From: Muribaculaceae bacterium Isolate-037 (Harlan)
GTDB lineage: Bacteria; Bacteroidota; Bacteroidia; Bacteroidales; Muribaculaceae
Reading direction: 5' to 3'
Assembly: GCA_003762615.1 (NCBI GenBank)
Contig: RIAZ01000007.1
Span: 1 to 64,000 of the forward strand
DNA length: 64,000 nt
Positions within the stretch are counted from its first letter, which is position 1; each line of letters opens with the position of its first letter. Below the pieces are notes generated by a model that was not told the origin of the DNA, did not search any database, and saw only the letters and a program-made list of their open reading frames with translations. The position numbers were made by a program, and so were the translations under genes. Shown piece by piece: positions 55,093-63,667 of this stretch.

Positions 55093-56449
55093 AGTCAGCA
55101 AGCAGTATATCTTGTTGCATAAGATTCACCATCTTCAAAGTATCGTCTAAAAGAAGGCCTTCAAATCCAAAATCAGGATTAAACGTAGATTCCACCAAAG
55201 TATCCACTCTCTGCCGACGGTTAAATCCGGGTATTTTTATAAGATCTCTCTTTGCAGAATAAACCGATACCGATTCATGTGAAATCAAAGACCCCTTATT
55301 AATCCCATACTTATCAAGAATTTCATCCACTGCCTTACTTCCATTATGATTTCCAAGCAAAAGAAGATTATTCACTTCCCTGACGATATAATCGCTATGA
55401 GTGGTAATCATGACCCTCAGCCCAAACTTTACAAGCATAGTCAGCAATCTCGCCATCATGATCTGTCGCGAAGGATGAAGATTCAATTCAGGCTCATCAA
55501 TGATGATCAACTGTCCGGGAGCAGCCACATGTTTCAGATAGAAAAACAGATCCATCAGGGCTCTCACTGAGCTGGCACTCTGCGCCATCTGATATTTTCT
55601 TTTGCTTCCAGTCGGTTCAAAAAGCACGTTGCCTGTTGTAGAATCCTTCGCATACCGTCCTCCTGCAATCTTGACAAACTCCTCCAATATATCGTGGTGA
55701 AGTTCACATAAATTTCCAGATAATCTTGAAATGAAATCAAAATTTCTTATGAAATCCACGTTATCCTTTATTGGAAGCGGGTATCTTGAATTTATAGCTG
55801 AATCTTTGTCATTAGGTATGGAAACCGTTACTATATCATTACTGAAGATTGCAGCCCCTGTACGCTCTGCGCTTGTCACAAATACCGAAGGGAGGATTTT
55901 TCCAAAAATAACCTCCTTAATGACATCGGAAAACACCAATGCCAACATTGATTTAAACGAATTGCTTATAAGGTTGCTCCCCTCCGCACTGATCCAAGAG
56001 AAATGCAATTTATCGCCGGCTCCTTTCTTTAAGACCTGTACCATCTCAGTACTATTGTTCTTAAAATTCTTACTATACGAATCAAGAATCCTCACATCCT
56101 CCTTTTCAAGGACAATTTTGAACGTAGAGTCCTTAAACATAGTCTCTGGAGCGGCAAAAGTGACGTAAATCCTACGGGAATACTGCTCACAGGCATCAGC
56201 AACAATCAGATTCAATTCATCCAACGACTTATCCACATCATAGACAGCACTACCCGAATTAATGAAATCCCCTATAAAATCATCAGGCAATTTTAATCGA
56301 TAGATAGTATTAAAAAAATACAGAAAGCCATAAAAAGCATACGAGGCATACGATTTTCCGGAATTATTATCGCCACAAATAATCGTAAATGGAGAAAGCC
56401 CAAACTCTGCCCATCTTATCACTCCGATATTTCCCAACACTATCTTCAT
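55082..56449 (-). CDS. AAA/OLD-like ATPase
   Basis: 455 residues of an ABC/SMC-like ATPase of the OLD/AAA_21 type. Walker A: ICGDNNSGKSYASYAFYG (about residues 23-40). Walker B: LIIIDEPELNLHPSRQIMMARLL (about residues 316-338), with the signature QSASSVRALMDLFFYLKH before it and the switch histidine in VMITTHSDYIVREV after it. No TOPRIM domain is fused, unlike classical OLD/GajA. It has its own promoter (56484-56514) and overlaps the candidate nuclease gene. Such ATPase plus nuclease pairs are often anti-phage systems; this one is not recognised by name. Confidence 0.85.
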   Translation of the reverse strand: MKIVLGNIGVIRWAEFGLSPFTIICGDNNSGKSYASYAFYGFLYFFNTIYRLKLPDDFIGDFINSGSAVYDVDKSLDELNLIVADACEQYSRRIYVTFAAPETMFKDSTFKIVLEKEDVRILDSYSKNFKNNSTEMVQVLKKGAGDKLHFSWISAEGSNLISNSFKSMLALVFSDVIKEVIFGKILPSVFVTSAERTGAAIFSNDIVTVSIPNDKDSAINSRYPLPIKDNVDFIRNFDFISRLSGNLCELHHDILEEFVKIAGGRYAKDSTTGNVLFEPTGSKRKYQMAQSASSVRALMDLFFYLKHVAAPGQLIIIDEPELNLHPSRQIMMARLLTMLVKFGLRVMITTHSDYIVREVNNLLLLGNHNGSKAVDEILDKYGINKGSLISHESVSVYSAKRDLIKIPGFNRRQRVDTLVESTFNPDFGFEGLLLDDTLKMVNLMQQDILLADYEN

Positions 56450-56483
56450 TTGTCTAATAAAGCATATAATTTAGAATTATCCA

Positions 56484-56514
56484 CAAAATTAGTCAAATTA
56501 ATCAATAATACAAA
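56484..56514 (-). promoter_or_regulatory. Promoter of the ATPase/nuclease operon
   Basis: Minus-strand TAATTTTG (56484-56491) and TTTG (56511-56514) spaced 19 nt, 35 bp upstream of the ATPase ATG. Confidence 0.65.
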
Positions 56515-56639
56515 TCATACCACTGACAATTCGCATCCTTCCATAATAAAATAAATACGCCTCACATCATTCTTCCTCAGCGATCTCCGAGAACTCCGTG
56601 GTTGTTTCACTTTAGATCCGTCTCAATCCCACTATCGCA

Positions 56640-56945
56640 TCAGCTATATATGAGCTGTTTTTTGGAATCCACTTCCTGCCGGAAGTATGAATTTTTTATA
56701 GCATCCTCACACACGAGATCCACTTTCCTATTAAACAAAGACTCAAGAGCCGTCTGAAAATCAAAGAAATTATCAGCATATTCAAGCAAAGGTATCTCCT
56801 CTTTCCGAAATCTCACAAGAAGATCCACATCGCTATTGCGATTAAAACGAGATGTCAGTATCGACCCAAACACATACAAAGTCTTGACTTTGTAGCGTCT
56901 ACAAAGTTCAAGAATCTTGGATATGTTACGGTCTATTAAATACAT
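56640..56945 (-). CDS. MNT nucleotidyltransferase, no HEPN partner adjacent
   Basis: 101 residues with YVFGSILTSRFNRNSDVDLLV (G-S then D-x-D) and a C-terminal helical part. It resembles antitoxins of HEPN-MNT pairs, but neither flank (about 190 bp downstream, 55 bp upstream) can hold a HEPN gene. It may act alone, or on the HEPN protein at 51160, or be a remnant. Confidence 0.8.
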   Translation of the reverse strand: MYLIDRNISKILELCRRYKVKTLYVFGSILTSRFNRNSDVDLLVRFRKEEIPLLEYADNFFDFQTALESLFNRKVDLVCEDAIKNSYFRQEVDSKKQLIYS

Positions 56946-57000
56946 CTATTAAAATTCCATCTATTAGGATAACGCCAATTATACGCATTTGTTGCTTATG

Positions 57001-57321
57001 CTAAAAACTTCCCTGATTGGCTCTCTCATATATCAGAAATTTATCATGGTTGACAGATTCCACTGCAAACTCCTTAAGTCTGCCATTCTCAACAAGATCA
57101 ACCTTTATCCCAAGAATATTTTCCAAATCTATCATCATGCCACATATCTTAAGCAATGACAAACGATTCGACTTATCATAATCCACAAGGATATCAATAT
57201 CACTTGTCTCAGATTCCTCCCCTCTTGCATACGAGCCAAACACCCAAGCCCTTACAACCGGTTGGGTAACAAAATAAGCAGCTATCTTAGGTAATAATTT
57301 TTTGACTCTATCTGTAATCAT
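57001..57321 (-). CDS. MNT nucleotidyltransferase, second orphan copy
   Basis: 106 residues from the ATG at 57321; a longer frame to 57384 would begin upstream of the promoter at 57355-57385 and is rejected. The core WVFGSYARGEESETSDIDILVDY shows G-S...D-x-D. It is only distantly similar to the neighbouring MNT, so not a recent duplication. No HEPN gene is adjacent. Confidence 0.85.
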   Translation of the reverse strand: MITDRVKKLLPKIAAYFVTQPVVRAWVFGSYARGEESETSDIDILVDYDKSNRLSLLKICGMMIDLENILGIKVDLVENGRLKEFAVESVNHDKFLIYERANQGSF

Positions 57322-57354
57322 ATCAATATACGCCAATACAATGTGAATACAACA

Positions 57355-57385
57355 CAAAATTAAACAATATATTGAAATCCACAAA
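57355..57385 (-). promoter_or_regulatory. Promoter of the MNT gene at 57001-57321
   Basis: Minus-strand TAATTTTG (57355-57362) and TTTG (57382-57385) spaced 19 nt. Confidence 0.65.
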
Positions 57386-57435
57386 ATATCATCGCAAATT
57401 AAATTTCAGGCTGCGCCCCAACCGTACTCAGCCGT

Positions 57436-57481
57436 GTCGGTTAGAGTTCCGTGCCCTCGCCCACGGGCGAGGGGTCCCGAC
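57436..57481. repeat. GC-rich nested hairpin
   Basis: An inner 9-bp stem CCCTCGCCC/GGGCGAGGG (57454-57462 with 57465-57473) sits within an outer GTCGG/CCGAC pair. It is much more GC-rich than its surroundings and ends the operon of the S24-like gene. No T tract; possibly a copy of a dispersed intergenic repeat. Confidence 0.6.
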
Positions 57482-57507
57482 CAAGTTCCCGTAATACTCC
57501 AAAAATA

Positions 57508-58011
57508 CTAATGAAGGCGATACCTGACAACCCCCATCACAGTCTCTTGCGAGTGAGGGCGACTGGAAAACCTCTCGTCTCCATTATCGTCATAATAATA
57601 AGTATTAAGCATGCCATCCGGAAGTATATTCTTCAATCTTCTGATTTTATACTTGCCGCTATCCGCCAGATGAATCAGAAGCACATCCCCGGTTTTCACT
57701 TTCCCGCGAACCTCATCAGCCTTCATCTTCTCTGCAAGCCATTCCTCATCACTATGAATATTCACAGGCGACATACAGTTACCGGAAATCTTTATCCTAT
57801 GAAAAGAAGCAGTGTTCCGATAAGAACCATCCGGTAGCTTTATGACCTTAGACTCCTCAGTGTAAAGTCGGCATTGACAGCATCCTCCATGCGGCTCATC
57901 AGAGCTACCTGCGAAGGTAGTGTACACAGTATCCTTCTTATTCCTGACAAGCCAGAGATACAGCCCACACAATACTAAAAACAATACAAATATAATTACA
58001 TTAGCAGTCAT
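57508..58011 (-). CDS. Membrane-anchored S24/S26-like peptidase-fold protein
   Basis: 167 residues: an N-terminal hydrophobic anchor (residues 4-21), a Cys-containing linker (GGCCQCRLY), then a domain resembling LexA/signal-peptidase folds. SGNCMSP stands where S-x-M-x-P is expected; KTGDVLLIHLADSGKYKIRRL and VMGVVRYRL follow. The usual nucleophile Ser is Cys in this segment, so activity is doubtful. It follows a membrane-protein gene after 7 bp. The fold call is moderate. Confidence 0.5.
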   Translation of the reverse strand: MTANVIIFVLFLVLCGLYLWLVRNKKDTVYTTFAGSSDEPHGGCCQCRLYTEESKVIKLPDGSYRNTASFHRIKISGNCMSPVNIHSDEEWLAEKMKADEVRGKVKTGDVLLIHLADSGKYKIRRLKNILPDGMLNTYYYDDNGDERFSSRPHSQETVMGVVRYRLH

Positions 58012-58018
58012 ATCTCTA

Positions 58019-58567
58019 TCATCCTTTACCTTCGGTCACTTCAGTAACTTCAGTCACCTCCGAAAATTCAACAAACGTTTTCAATACGAAAACAATACCT
58101 AAGAATACAACAAACAAAAGAATTGAAAAAGCATCCCAACATAATGGAAAGACATATCCTGAATGCTCATTATTCTCAACCACGTTACAATGCAGAAACA
58201 TAGCCAGAGCAAGGAATAGTGCAAACATGCTCATCCACACATAATTCCGATTCAATTGTTGCACCTTGGAAGAATAATCAAAAAGCAACATCACCACAAA
58301 ACCGAAATTAACAAGCAACGACACCATGCGTATATGCATCCCTTGGAATGCAGGCTTAAAAGTATCACCAGCAGAACACAAAGCCACCACCAGATCCGTA
58401 TATGTAAAAAAGATCATAAACAGAATCCAGCCCAAAGCCACTTTTCCACTTCGAGGATCAGCCTTAACCCGAGATATATAGTTCCCTATACACATGGAAT
58501 ACAAATAATTCACAAATTTACATATTCCTCTCCACACTTGCAATACTTTTCCCCGAATCCAATCCAT
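58019..58567 (-). CDS. Hypothetical four-helix membrane protein
   Basis: 182 residues with hydrophobic segments at about 44-63, 81-97, 109-125 and 143-162 and a short C-terminal repeat SEVTEVTEVTEGKG encoded by a 9-bp tandem. No family is recognised. It is cotranscribed with the S24/S26-like gene (7 bp gap), hinting that the second protein acts on or with it. Confidence 0.65.
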   Translation of the reverse strand: MDWIRGKVLQVWRGICKFVNYLYSMCIGNYISRVKADPRSGKVALGWILFMIFFTYTDLVVALCSAGDTFKPAFQGMHIRMVSLLVNFGFVVMLLFDYSSKVQQLNRNYVWMSMFALFLALAMFLHCNVVENNEHSGYVFPLCWDAFSILLFVVFLGIVFVLKTFVEFSEVTEVTEVTEGKG

Positions 58568-58589
58568 TTTATCAACTCCTCACCTACAA

Positions 58590-58957
58590 AAGGGATTCAC
58601 TACCATCTCTCGTACCTTCTGCGCACGCTGCTCCGAAGCCTGAACCAGTTCCCTCTAATCTTCAAGCATCTGCTACAAGACTATGATAAGCTTTGATTTC
58701 TCGTCTGAACTCATATTAAGCCCCCCTACCTTTAAAGGGGAATTAAAGTTCATAGTATTGAAGCAGGTTGTATGGCACGTTGTTCTTTTTACAGTATGCC
58801 TGTATCAAGGCTCCCCGACGCATTGCTTCGACCATATAGCCGACATAGAATCTTTCAAAATCCGAGTCACTGTACATATTTTTCGATTTAAAAATTTGTC
58901 AGTGCAAAGATAGGACTTATTCCTTAGCTATGCCATACATCAAAATTGGACACTTAC
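58590..58957 (-). mobile_element. Truncated IS66-type element, copy 1
   Basis: The right terminus at 58957 reads GTAAGTGTCCAATTTTGA on the minus strand, close to the ends of copies 2 and 3. It contains an intact 44-residue ORF1 (58743-58877) like the start of IS66 TnpA (FERFYVGYMVEAMRRGALIQ). A second frame starting MSSDEKSK is cut by stops. The left terminus is missing, so the left limit is approximate. Confidence 0.65.
58743..58877 (-). pseudogene. IS66 TnpA N-terminal fragment
   Basis: A 44-residue frame starting MYSDSDFERFYVGYM and ending NVPYNLLQYYEL, matching the beginning of Bacteroidetes IS66 orf1 proteins, which normally run past 100 residues. Copies 2 and 3 carry the same frame but broken by stops. 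Confidence 0.55.
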
Positions 58958-58975
58958 GTGCAAGACCCTTTTAGC

Positions 58976-59737
58976 CTACTTCAAATATTTAAAGAAACCT
59001 TTAAATAGAAAAATCAACATGAAATAAGAAGCAACAATCGGTTTAACACCTTGAATATTTCGCAAGACAAACCATTGTTGCGAAATCATCTTAAACTTAT
59101 TAGATGACCGACTCTGTTGCTGCTCTCTATATAAAGCATGTATTTTCCCTGTATTATGAGCAATTACATCCTTCTTTAGAATATCCAACCAAAAAGCATA
59201 ATCTTCTTTAGGGATAGATTTAAAACGCGTTTCATTTATAATATTCATTTTTAACAGAACTGTTAGACATGGTATTGAGCAACTTTCCAGAATATCCCAA
59301 AACGAAGAGGATTGAGCCATCCTTATCTTACGATTATTTCTGACCCCATCATAATTTATCTTTTCATAATCTGAGTAAACAAATTTATACCCATTATTTT
59401 CCAAGAATTTAACTTGCTCTGACAATTTATCCGGTAGCCATAGATCATCAGCATCAAGAAAAGCGATATATTCCCCTTTTGCATTTTCAATACCTATGTT
59501 ACGTGGAAGAGAAGGAGAACCAGACGGTTTTTCTGTACTAAACAATTTAATTCTCGGCTCTTTCGCAGCCAAAGATTTTACAATCTCAACAGAATTATCC
59601 GTTGAACAATCATCCACAATCAACATCTCCCAATCCTGATACGTCTGAGAAATGACAGACTGGATTGTATCCTGGATACAGCGAGCCGCATTATAACATG
59701 GGGTTATAATGGAAACCATTTTTTTACAAGAAGTCAT
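58976..59737 (-). CDS. Glycosyltransferase family 2
   Basis: 253 residues of GT-A fold. SIITPCYNAARCIQDTIQSV at the start, VDDCSTDNSVEIV and the metal-binding FLDADDLWLPDKL are classic GT2 motifs. The C-terminus has a short hydrophobic segment (residues 236-249). It is 8 bp after the fucosyltransferase gene and probably adds another sugar to the same glycan. AT-rich composition differs from the housekeeping genes. Confidence 0.93.
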   Translation of the reverse strand: MTSCKKMVSIITPCYNAARCIQDTIQSVISQTYQDWEMLIVDDCSTDNSVEIVKSLAAKEPRIKLFSTEKPSGSPSLPRNIGIENAKGEYIAFLDADDLWLPDKLSEQVKFLENNGYKFVYSDYEKINYDGVRNNRKIRMAQSSSFWDILESCSIPCLTVLLKMNIINETRFKSIPKEDYAFWLDILKKDVIAHNTGKIHALYREQQQSRSSNKFKMISQQWFVLRNIQGVKPIVASYFMLIFLFKGFFKYLK

Positions 59738-59744
59738 GATGGTA

Positions 59745-60611
59745 TTATACTTTAATCCAACTTTGTGGAATTATGTCAAGTTCCCTATCAACATTCATCC
59801 ACTTCCTTGGAGCTATTACTATTTTATCTTCATGTCGGTTAAGCCATGCACCCCACCATGAAAATGAAGAATTAGCAACAACATTATGATTACATAAAGA
59901 CATCAATTGCATATCCCGGAAACTATCCTTACCCTTATTCCAATCCACAAAGATTATCTTTTTCCCGTTTAATAAATTTGTAATATTTTCTTTACACCAG
60001 ACAATATCATTAGAAAAAATAAGATATGTTTCAGTCTTAGTATTTGAATCAAGATACTCTATTGCTCTTTTATAATAGTTAAGATCTGATAAATCCTTAA
60101 ACAACGGATGATTCAAATAATCACCTCTTCTTACATGAATCGATACTGTTTTCGATTTAATAAACTCTTTAACCAGAGCAGCGTTTTTTTCATCCAGTAT
60201 AGGAAAAGTAAAATCTCTATAGATAGCATCCTTATAGAGAGAAAAGTATTTTTCCGATTGCCAATATCCATCAAGATAGCATTTTTTCGACAATTCAAAT
60301 ACATTCTTATCAAAAACCATATCTTCCTTTTCAAAATACACTTTGTGATGTTTCGGAAGAATATGTTTGCTAATTTGCCAAATTTTATAATGAAAAATTG
60401 GGTAATTAACCTTGCAAATATTCTTAACAGAAGCCTCCTCTAAGGAAATATTAAAAATATCATTTAATAGATACCCATCGTGAAGAGGATATCCTATAAA
60501 TGCCTTAGGATCAATCTTAATATCTTCCGAATAAAATTTTGAGAGAGCCAAGGCAAACGCATATTGAAACATCTGATTTCCAAGACCTCCAAGGATTCTT
60601 ACGATTTTCAT
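59745..60611 (-). CDS. Alpha-1,2-fucosyltransferase, GT11 family
   Basis: About 288 residues. The GT11 signatures are ILGGLGNQMFQYAFALALSK at the start, VSIHVRRGDYLNHPLF (GDP-fucose binding H-x-R-R-G-D-Y) and NSSFSWWGAWLN. The ATG at 60611 is chosen; extension to 60620 would use TTG and add three residues. GDP-fucose is made by gmd/fcl in this window, giving a coherent route to a fucosylated glycan. The acceptor is unknown. Confidence 0.93.
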   Translation of the reverse strand: MKIVRILGGLGNQMFQYAFALALSKFYSEDIKIDPKAFIGYPLHDGYLLNDIFNISLEEASVKNICKVNYPIFHYKIWQISKHILPKHHKVYFEKEDMVFDKNVFELSKKCYLDGYWQSEKYFSLYKDAIYRDFTFPILDEKNAALVKEFIKSKTVSIHVRRGDYLNHPLFKDLSDLNYYKRAIEYLDSNTKTETYLIFSNDIVWCKENITNLLNGKKIIFVDWNKGKDSFRDMQLMSLCNHNVVANSSFSWWGAWLNRHEDKIVIAPRKWMNVDRELDIIPQSWIKV

Positions 60612-60734
60612 TTTATACAAAATTTAATGTCTATATATTTCCTCACGCCTATTATTTTTTGGATCTAAAAAGGATTTAAAGCATAAATACATCAAAATTG
60701 AAACAATATCTAAATTAGAATCGGGAATCATTCT

Positions 60735-61425
60735 GTAAGCGTCCAATTTTGACGTGTAAGTCAGGAGAAAGGACTTCAACGCCTTTTCTCTTAAATTTTG
60801 TCAAACAAATTAGATTGTTTTTGATTATTGCTAACATCGATTCCTATAATCATCGGTAGCAAGAGTAAGCCCCACCCCCTAAGGCGGGCGTTGAAAATTC
60901 AGTTTGATATGCTGATTTCATAAATTATTTCTTCTTTGTGATGCAATCCGCATATGACAAAGCCTTCTTCAACTCGGCAATCAGCGGGTCCGTCTCTGCG
61001 AGTCTATTGTCCTTGATCCGGTTGGAGGCAAGCAACTTATTCATGCTGGAAAGAAGGCTGTCAAACTTTCCGCCCAACTCATCCGCCCTGCGTCTCTCCT
61101 CCTGTGCCCGTGTCTCAGACTCCTCGGCTCGCCGACGTGAATCTTCAAGTATCTGCTGTATGAGTATAATAATCTTTGATTTCTCGTCTGAACTCATAAG
61201 CCCCTAGCCACCTAAAGAGGGAGTTTACATTCATATTTTTCTTAAACAGGATATACGGCACATTGTTCTTTTTACAGTATGCCTATATCATTGCTTCGGT
61301 CATATCGCCGACATAGAATCTTTTAAAATCTGAGTCACGGTATATATTTTCCGAGTTAAAAATTTGTCAGTGCAAAGATAGAACTTATTCCTTAGCGATG
61401 GCATACGTCAAAATTGGACGCTTAC
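60735..61425 (-). mobile_element. Internally deleted IS66-type element, copy 2 (both ends intact)
   Basis: 691 bp with exact 21-bp terminal inverted repeats GTAAGCGTCCAATTTTGACGT at 60735-60755 and 61405-61425. The GTAA start is typical of IS66. It encodes a 90-residue TnpC-like coiled-coil N-terminus (60925-61197) and a broken ORF1, but no DDE transposase, so it is non-autonomous. No clear 8-bp target duplication is seen. Confidence 0.75.
60925..61197 (-). CDS. IS66 TnpC-like N-terminal fragment (coiled coil)
   Basis: 90 residues: MSSDEKSKIIILIQQILEDS then a charged Arg/Glu coiled coil (RRAEESETRAQEERRRADEL), ending ADCITKKK. It resembles the start of IS66 TnpC, which is normally about 500 residues. 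The frame is intact while that of copy 1 has stops. It may be an inert remnant or could be translated. Confidence 0.55.
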   Translation of the reverse strand: MSSDEKSKIIILIQQILEDSRRRAEESETRAQEERRRADELGGKFDSLLSSMNKLLASNRIKDNRLAETDPLIAELKKALSYADCITKKK

Positions 61426-61428
61426 TCA

Positions 61429-62256
61429 TTAGCGGAAAGATAATATGAATCTCTCCCTGTTAAAATTGAAACTATAATATGATCTAAAAAAAGCAACCTT
61501 AATGAACCGTTTTAGAATCTCTTTAAAATGAATTCTACCATCTCTCTCTCCGTTTCTTAGCCTTGTCGCTCTAATAGCCTGGAGAGAAATAGGATCATAA
61601 TCTTCAATGCGTTCCCATTGAGACAAAATCTTTCTTGTGTTTAAGTATTTATATATGAGAGCAGAATATATACTTTGATCATGTCTATTTTCATAGAAGA
61701 ATCTATGTTGATAATGACGTTCTTCAGGAGTTACATCCTTAATATGCTCGGGATTGCTTATAACATAGTCACGCCATTCTTTAATCAGAGATAGCGAAAA
61801 TTCAGTTTTCTTTAAAATAATGACTGTAGCACAGAATTGCAAACATTTCTCCCATCCATCCGGATTAGTATCAAACATCTGGATAATCTCCTTGCGAGTC
61901 CATTTTTCAGTAGATTGATAGATTCTCTGAGCTATTATATCATGATTCTCAAGTTTTTGATCAATTCTTTTCCACTCTTTACATGGTTGTATTGTACATC
62001 CTGAATCTGCATAGACGAGAATATCACCATCATCTATATTTTCAAGAACCGATAAAATAATATCAGGCTTCCATGCCCATAATCCACCACCACGTGGGAT
62101 GTCCATAAGCCCTGTATCTTTCAAACTTTGACTTATATCTCTTGGACCATAGCTCTGTACTGAATCAAACCAACTGACATTACTAGCCTCAAAAAGAATC
62201 CTCTCTTTTGCTTTAGTGAACTTTTCGTCACCATAAGTGATAAAGTATTTCTTCAT
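61429..62256 (-). CDS. Putative GT-A-type glycosyltransferase, polysaccharide locus
   Basis: 275 residues, AT-rich. The segment GDILVYADSGCTIQPCKEW (about residues 76-94) has the D-x(n)-Y-A-D-S look of a sugar-nucleotide site, and GGLWAWKPDIIL precedes it. The C-terminus is basic (ILKRFIKVAFFRSYYSF). No well-known GT family is matched confidently. Its stop lies 4 bp from the end of an IS66-type element. It is cotranscribed with the polymerase-like gene upstream. Confidence 0.55.
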   Translation of the reverse strand: MKKYFITYGDEKFTKAKERILFEASNVSWFDSVQSYGPRDISQSLKDTGLMDIPRGGGLWAWKPDIILSVLENIDDGDILVYADSGCTIQPCKEWKRIDQKLENHDIIAQRIYQSTEKWTRKEIIQMFDTNPDGWEKCLQFCATVIILKKTEFSLSLIKEWRDYVISNPEHIKDVTPEERHYQHRFFYENRHDQSIYSALIYKYLNTRKILSQWERIEDYDPISLQAIRATRLRNGERDGRIHFKEILKRFIKVAFFRSYYSFNFNRERFILSFR

Positions 62257-62275
62257 ATTATATCATTACATTCAT

Positions 62276-63652
62276 TTATTTAATGAGAACAAAAACTGTC
62301 GCTGGGAGATTGATTAATAGTAGTGAAGCAACCGCTATTTTAATGATATTATTCCTTGTTATTCTATTCAATAAATAAAACTTAGTACAGAATACCATGA
62401 AAAGGATAGGAACAATAGCAAATGTCCTTCTTAAATTCGGTTCTATTAATGAGCAGGAACATATATATACTATAATAATAGCGAACATCAATTTAGTAGT
62501 AAAATCTGTATGATTCCGCTTAATGAATATTGCGACAGTCAAAAGCATAACAACTCTTAAGAAAGGCGAGACAATCGAAGTTATCGCAAACAATCCAGCA
62601 TTGGGGTCTGCAATATATTGAATAAACGGGAATGGTGATATATAAGAATAGATCGAATTGAAGAACATATTCAATGGGAAAGGCAAAGAATTAAACTTAT
62701 TATATAATCCATCACCCAAAGATACCGTATGCTCATTAAATGCATCTCTCATATTTAGAAACAACGTCAATCCTCCAGAAAGAATGAAAACAACAGCTAC
62801 AAGGAATATCGTTAAATATGTTAATTGCGTAAACTTACGATATCGATAGTAATAATATAGCGGAAAACAAATTGCAAATAAACCATTCTCAATACGAAAC
62901 CCTGCTACTAACAATATCAAAACAAAAAATTTTAAATAAATGAATTTATGTTTTTCATTGCTTAAAGAATAATACCCAAGAAGAGTGTAAAAAAAAGCTA
63001 CATGTAAATCCCTTGAAAATATAACTGATGTAATAAGGAGGTATGAGAATAACCCAAATAATAAGCATAATCTTAGTATTTGCACTTTGTCGAAATTGTT
63101 TTCTCGGAGATAAAGTGCAATGATGGATAGAATAAAAGGTCCAAAAAAGAGATCTTGTATTCTTAAAAAAAATCTCACTTGTGATAGATCAACCCCGATT
63201 TGTTCACCAATTAGCCACCAGCCTGAAAAAATGACCTGAGCAAAAGGGTAGTCAGGATAAATCAACATACAATGTTGTAATAAATTACTCCAACTTGCAC
63301 CATCTATATACAGCTCTGTCTGATAAAAAAATGATTTTGAGGCATCAATGTGAAAAAAATATCCATCTTGGATTCCATTGATAAAAACGATCTGGGTCAA
63401 AAGCAGATATAATCCATAAATACAAAAGAATAAATTGAATATATTAGAAATAAATCTTGATTTAGTCCATAACCTCAGAAATAGTATACCAATAATATAT
63501 ATGAAAATCAATCCCAAACCAATATGCACAGAAGAAACAAAGGAATATGAAATACACAAAAATAAAATAGACACAATAGATACTAGACTATTAAATCTAT
63601 CGTATACTATTATTGTTGAGTTTTCCTTAGACAACTGCATATTATCAATCAT
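62276..63652 (-). CDS. Polytopic membrane protein, Wzy/O-antigen-polymerase-like
   Basis: 458 residues with about 11-13 hydrophobic helices and large periplasmic loops between them (for example NGIQDGYFFHIDASKSFFYQ and the MRDAFNEHTVSLGDGLYNKF region). This is the shape of Wzy-type polymerases or GT-C enzymes. Sequence is poorly conserved in these families, so the call is by topology and context. It is AT-rich like the rest of the locus. Confidence 0.65.
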   Translation of the reverse strand: MIDNMQLSKENSTIIVYDRFNSLVSIVSILFLCISYSFVSSVHIGLGLIFIYIIGILFLRLWTKSRFISNIFNLFFCIYGLYLLLTQIVFINGIQDGYFFHIDASKSFFYQTELYIDGASWSNLLQHCMLIYPDYPFAQVIFSGWWLIGEQIGVDLSQVRFFLRIQDLFFGPFILSIIALYLRENNFDKVQILRLCLLFGLFSYLLITSVIFSRDLHVAFFYTLLGYYSLSNEKHKFIYLKFFVLILLVAGFRIENGLFAICFPLYYYYRYRKFTQLTYLTIFLVAVVFILSGGLTLFLNMRDAFNEHTVSLGDGLYNKFNSLPFPLNMFFNSIYSYISPFPFIQYIADPNAGLFAITSIVSPFLRVVMLLTVAIFIKRNHTDFTTKLMFAIIIVYICSCSLIEPNLRRTFAIVPILFMVFCTKFYLLNRITRNNIIKIAVASLLLINLPATVFVLIK

Positions 63653-63667
63653 TATTTTGATTAGTTT

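Noticed and set aside
56540..56640. Possible gene or HEPN remnant upstream of the ATPase operon, with CCACGGAG-like wording
   Set aside because: No frame of useful length and no HEPN motif; it vaguely resembles dispersed ACGGAG repeats but there is only one copy in the window.
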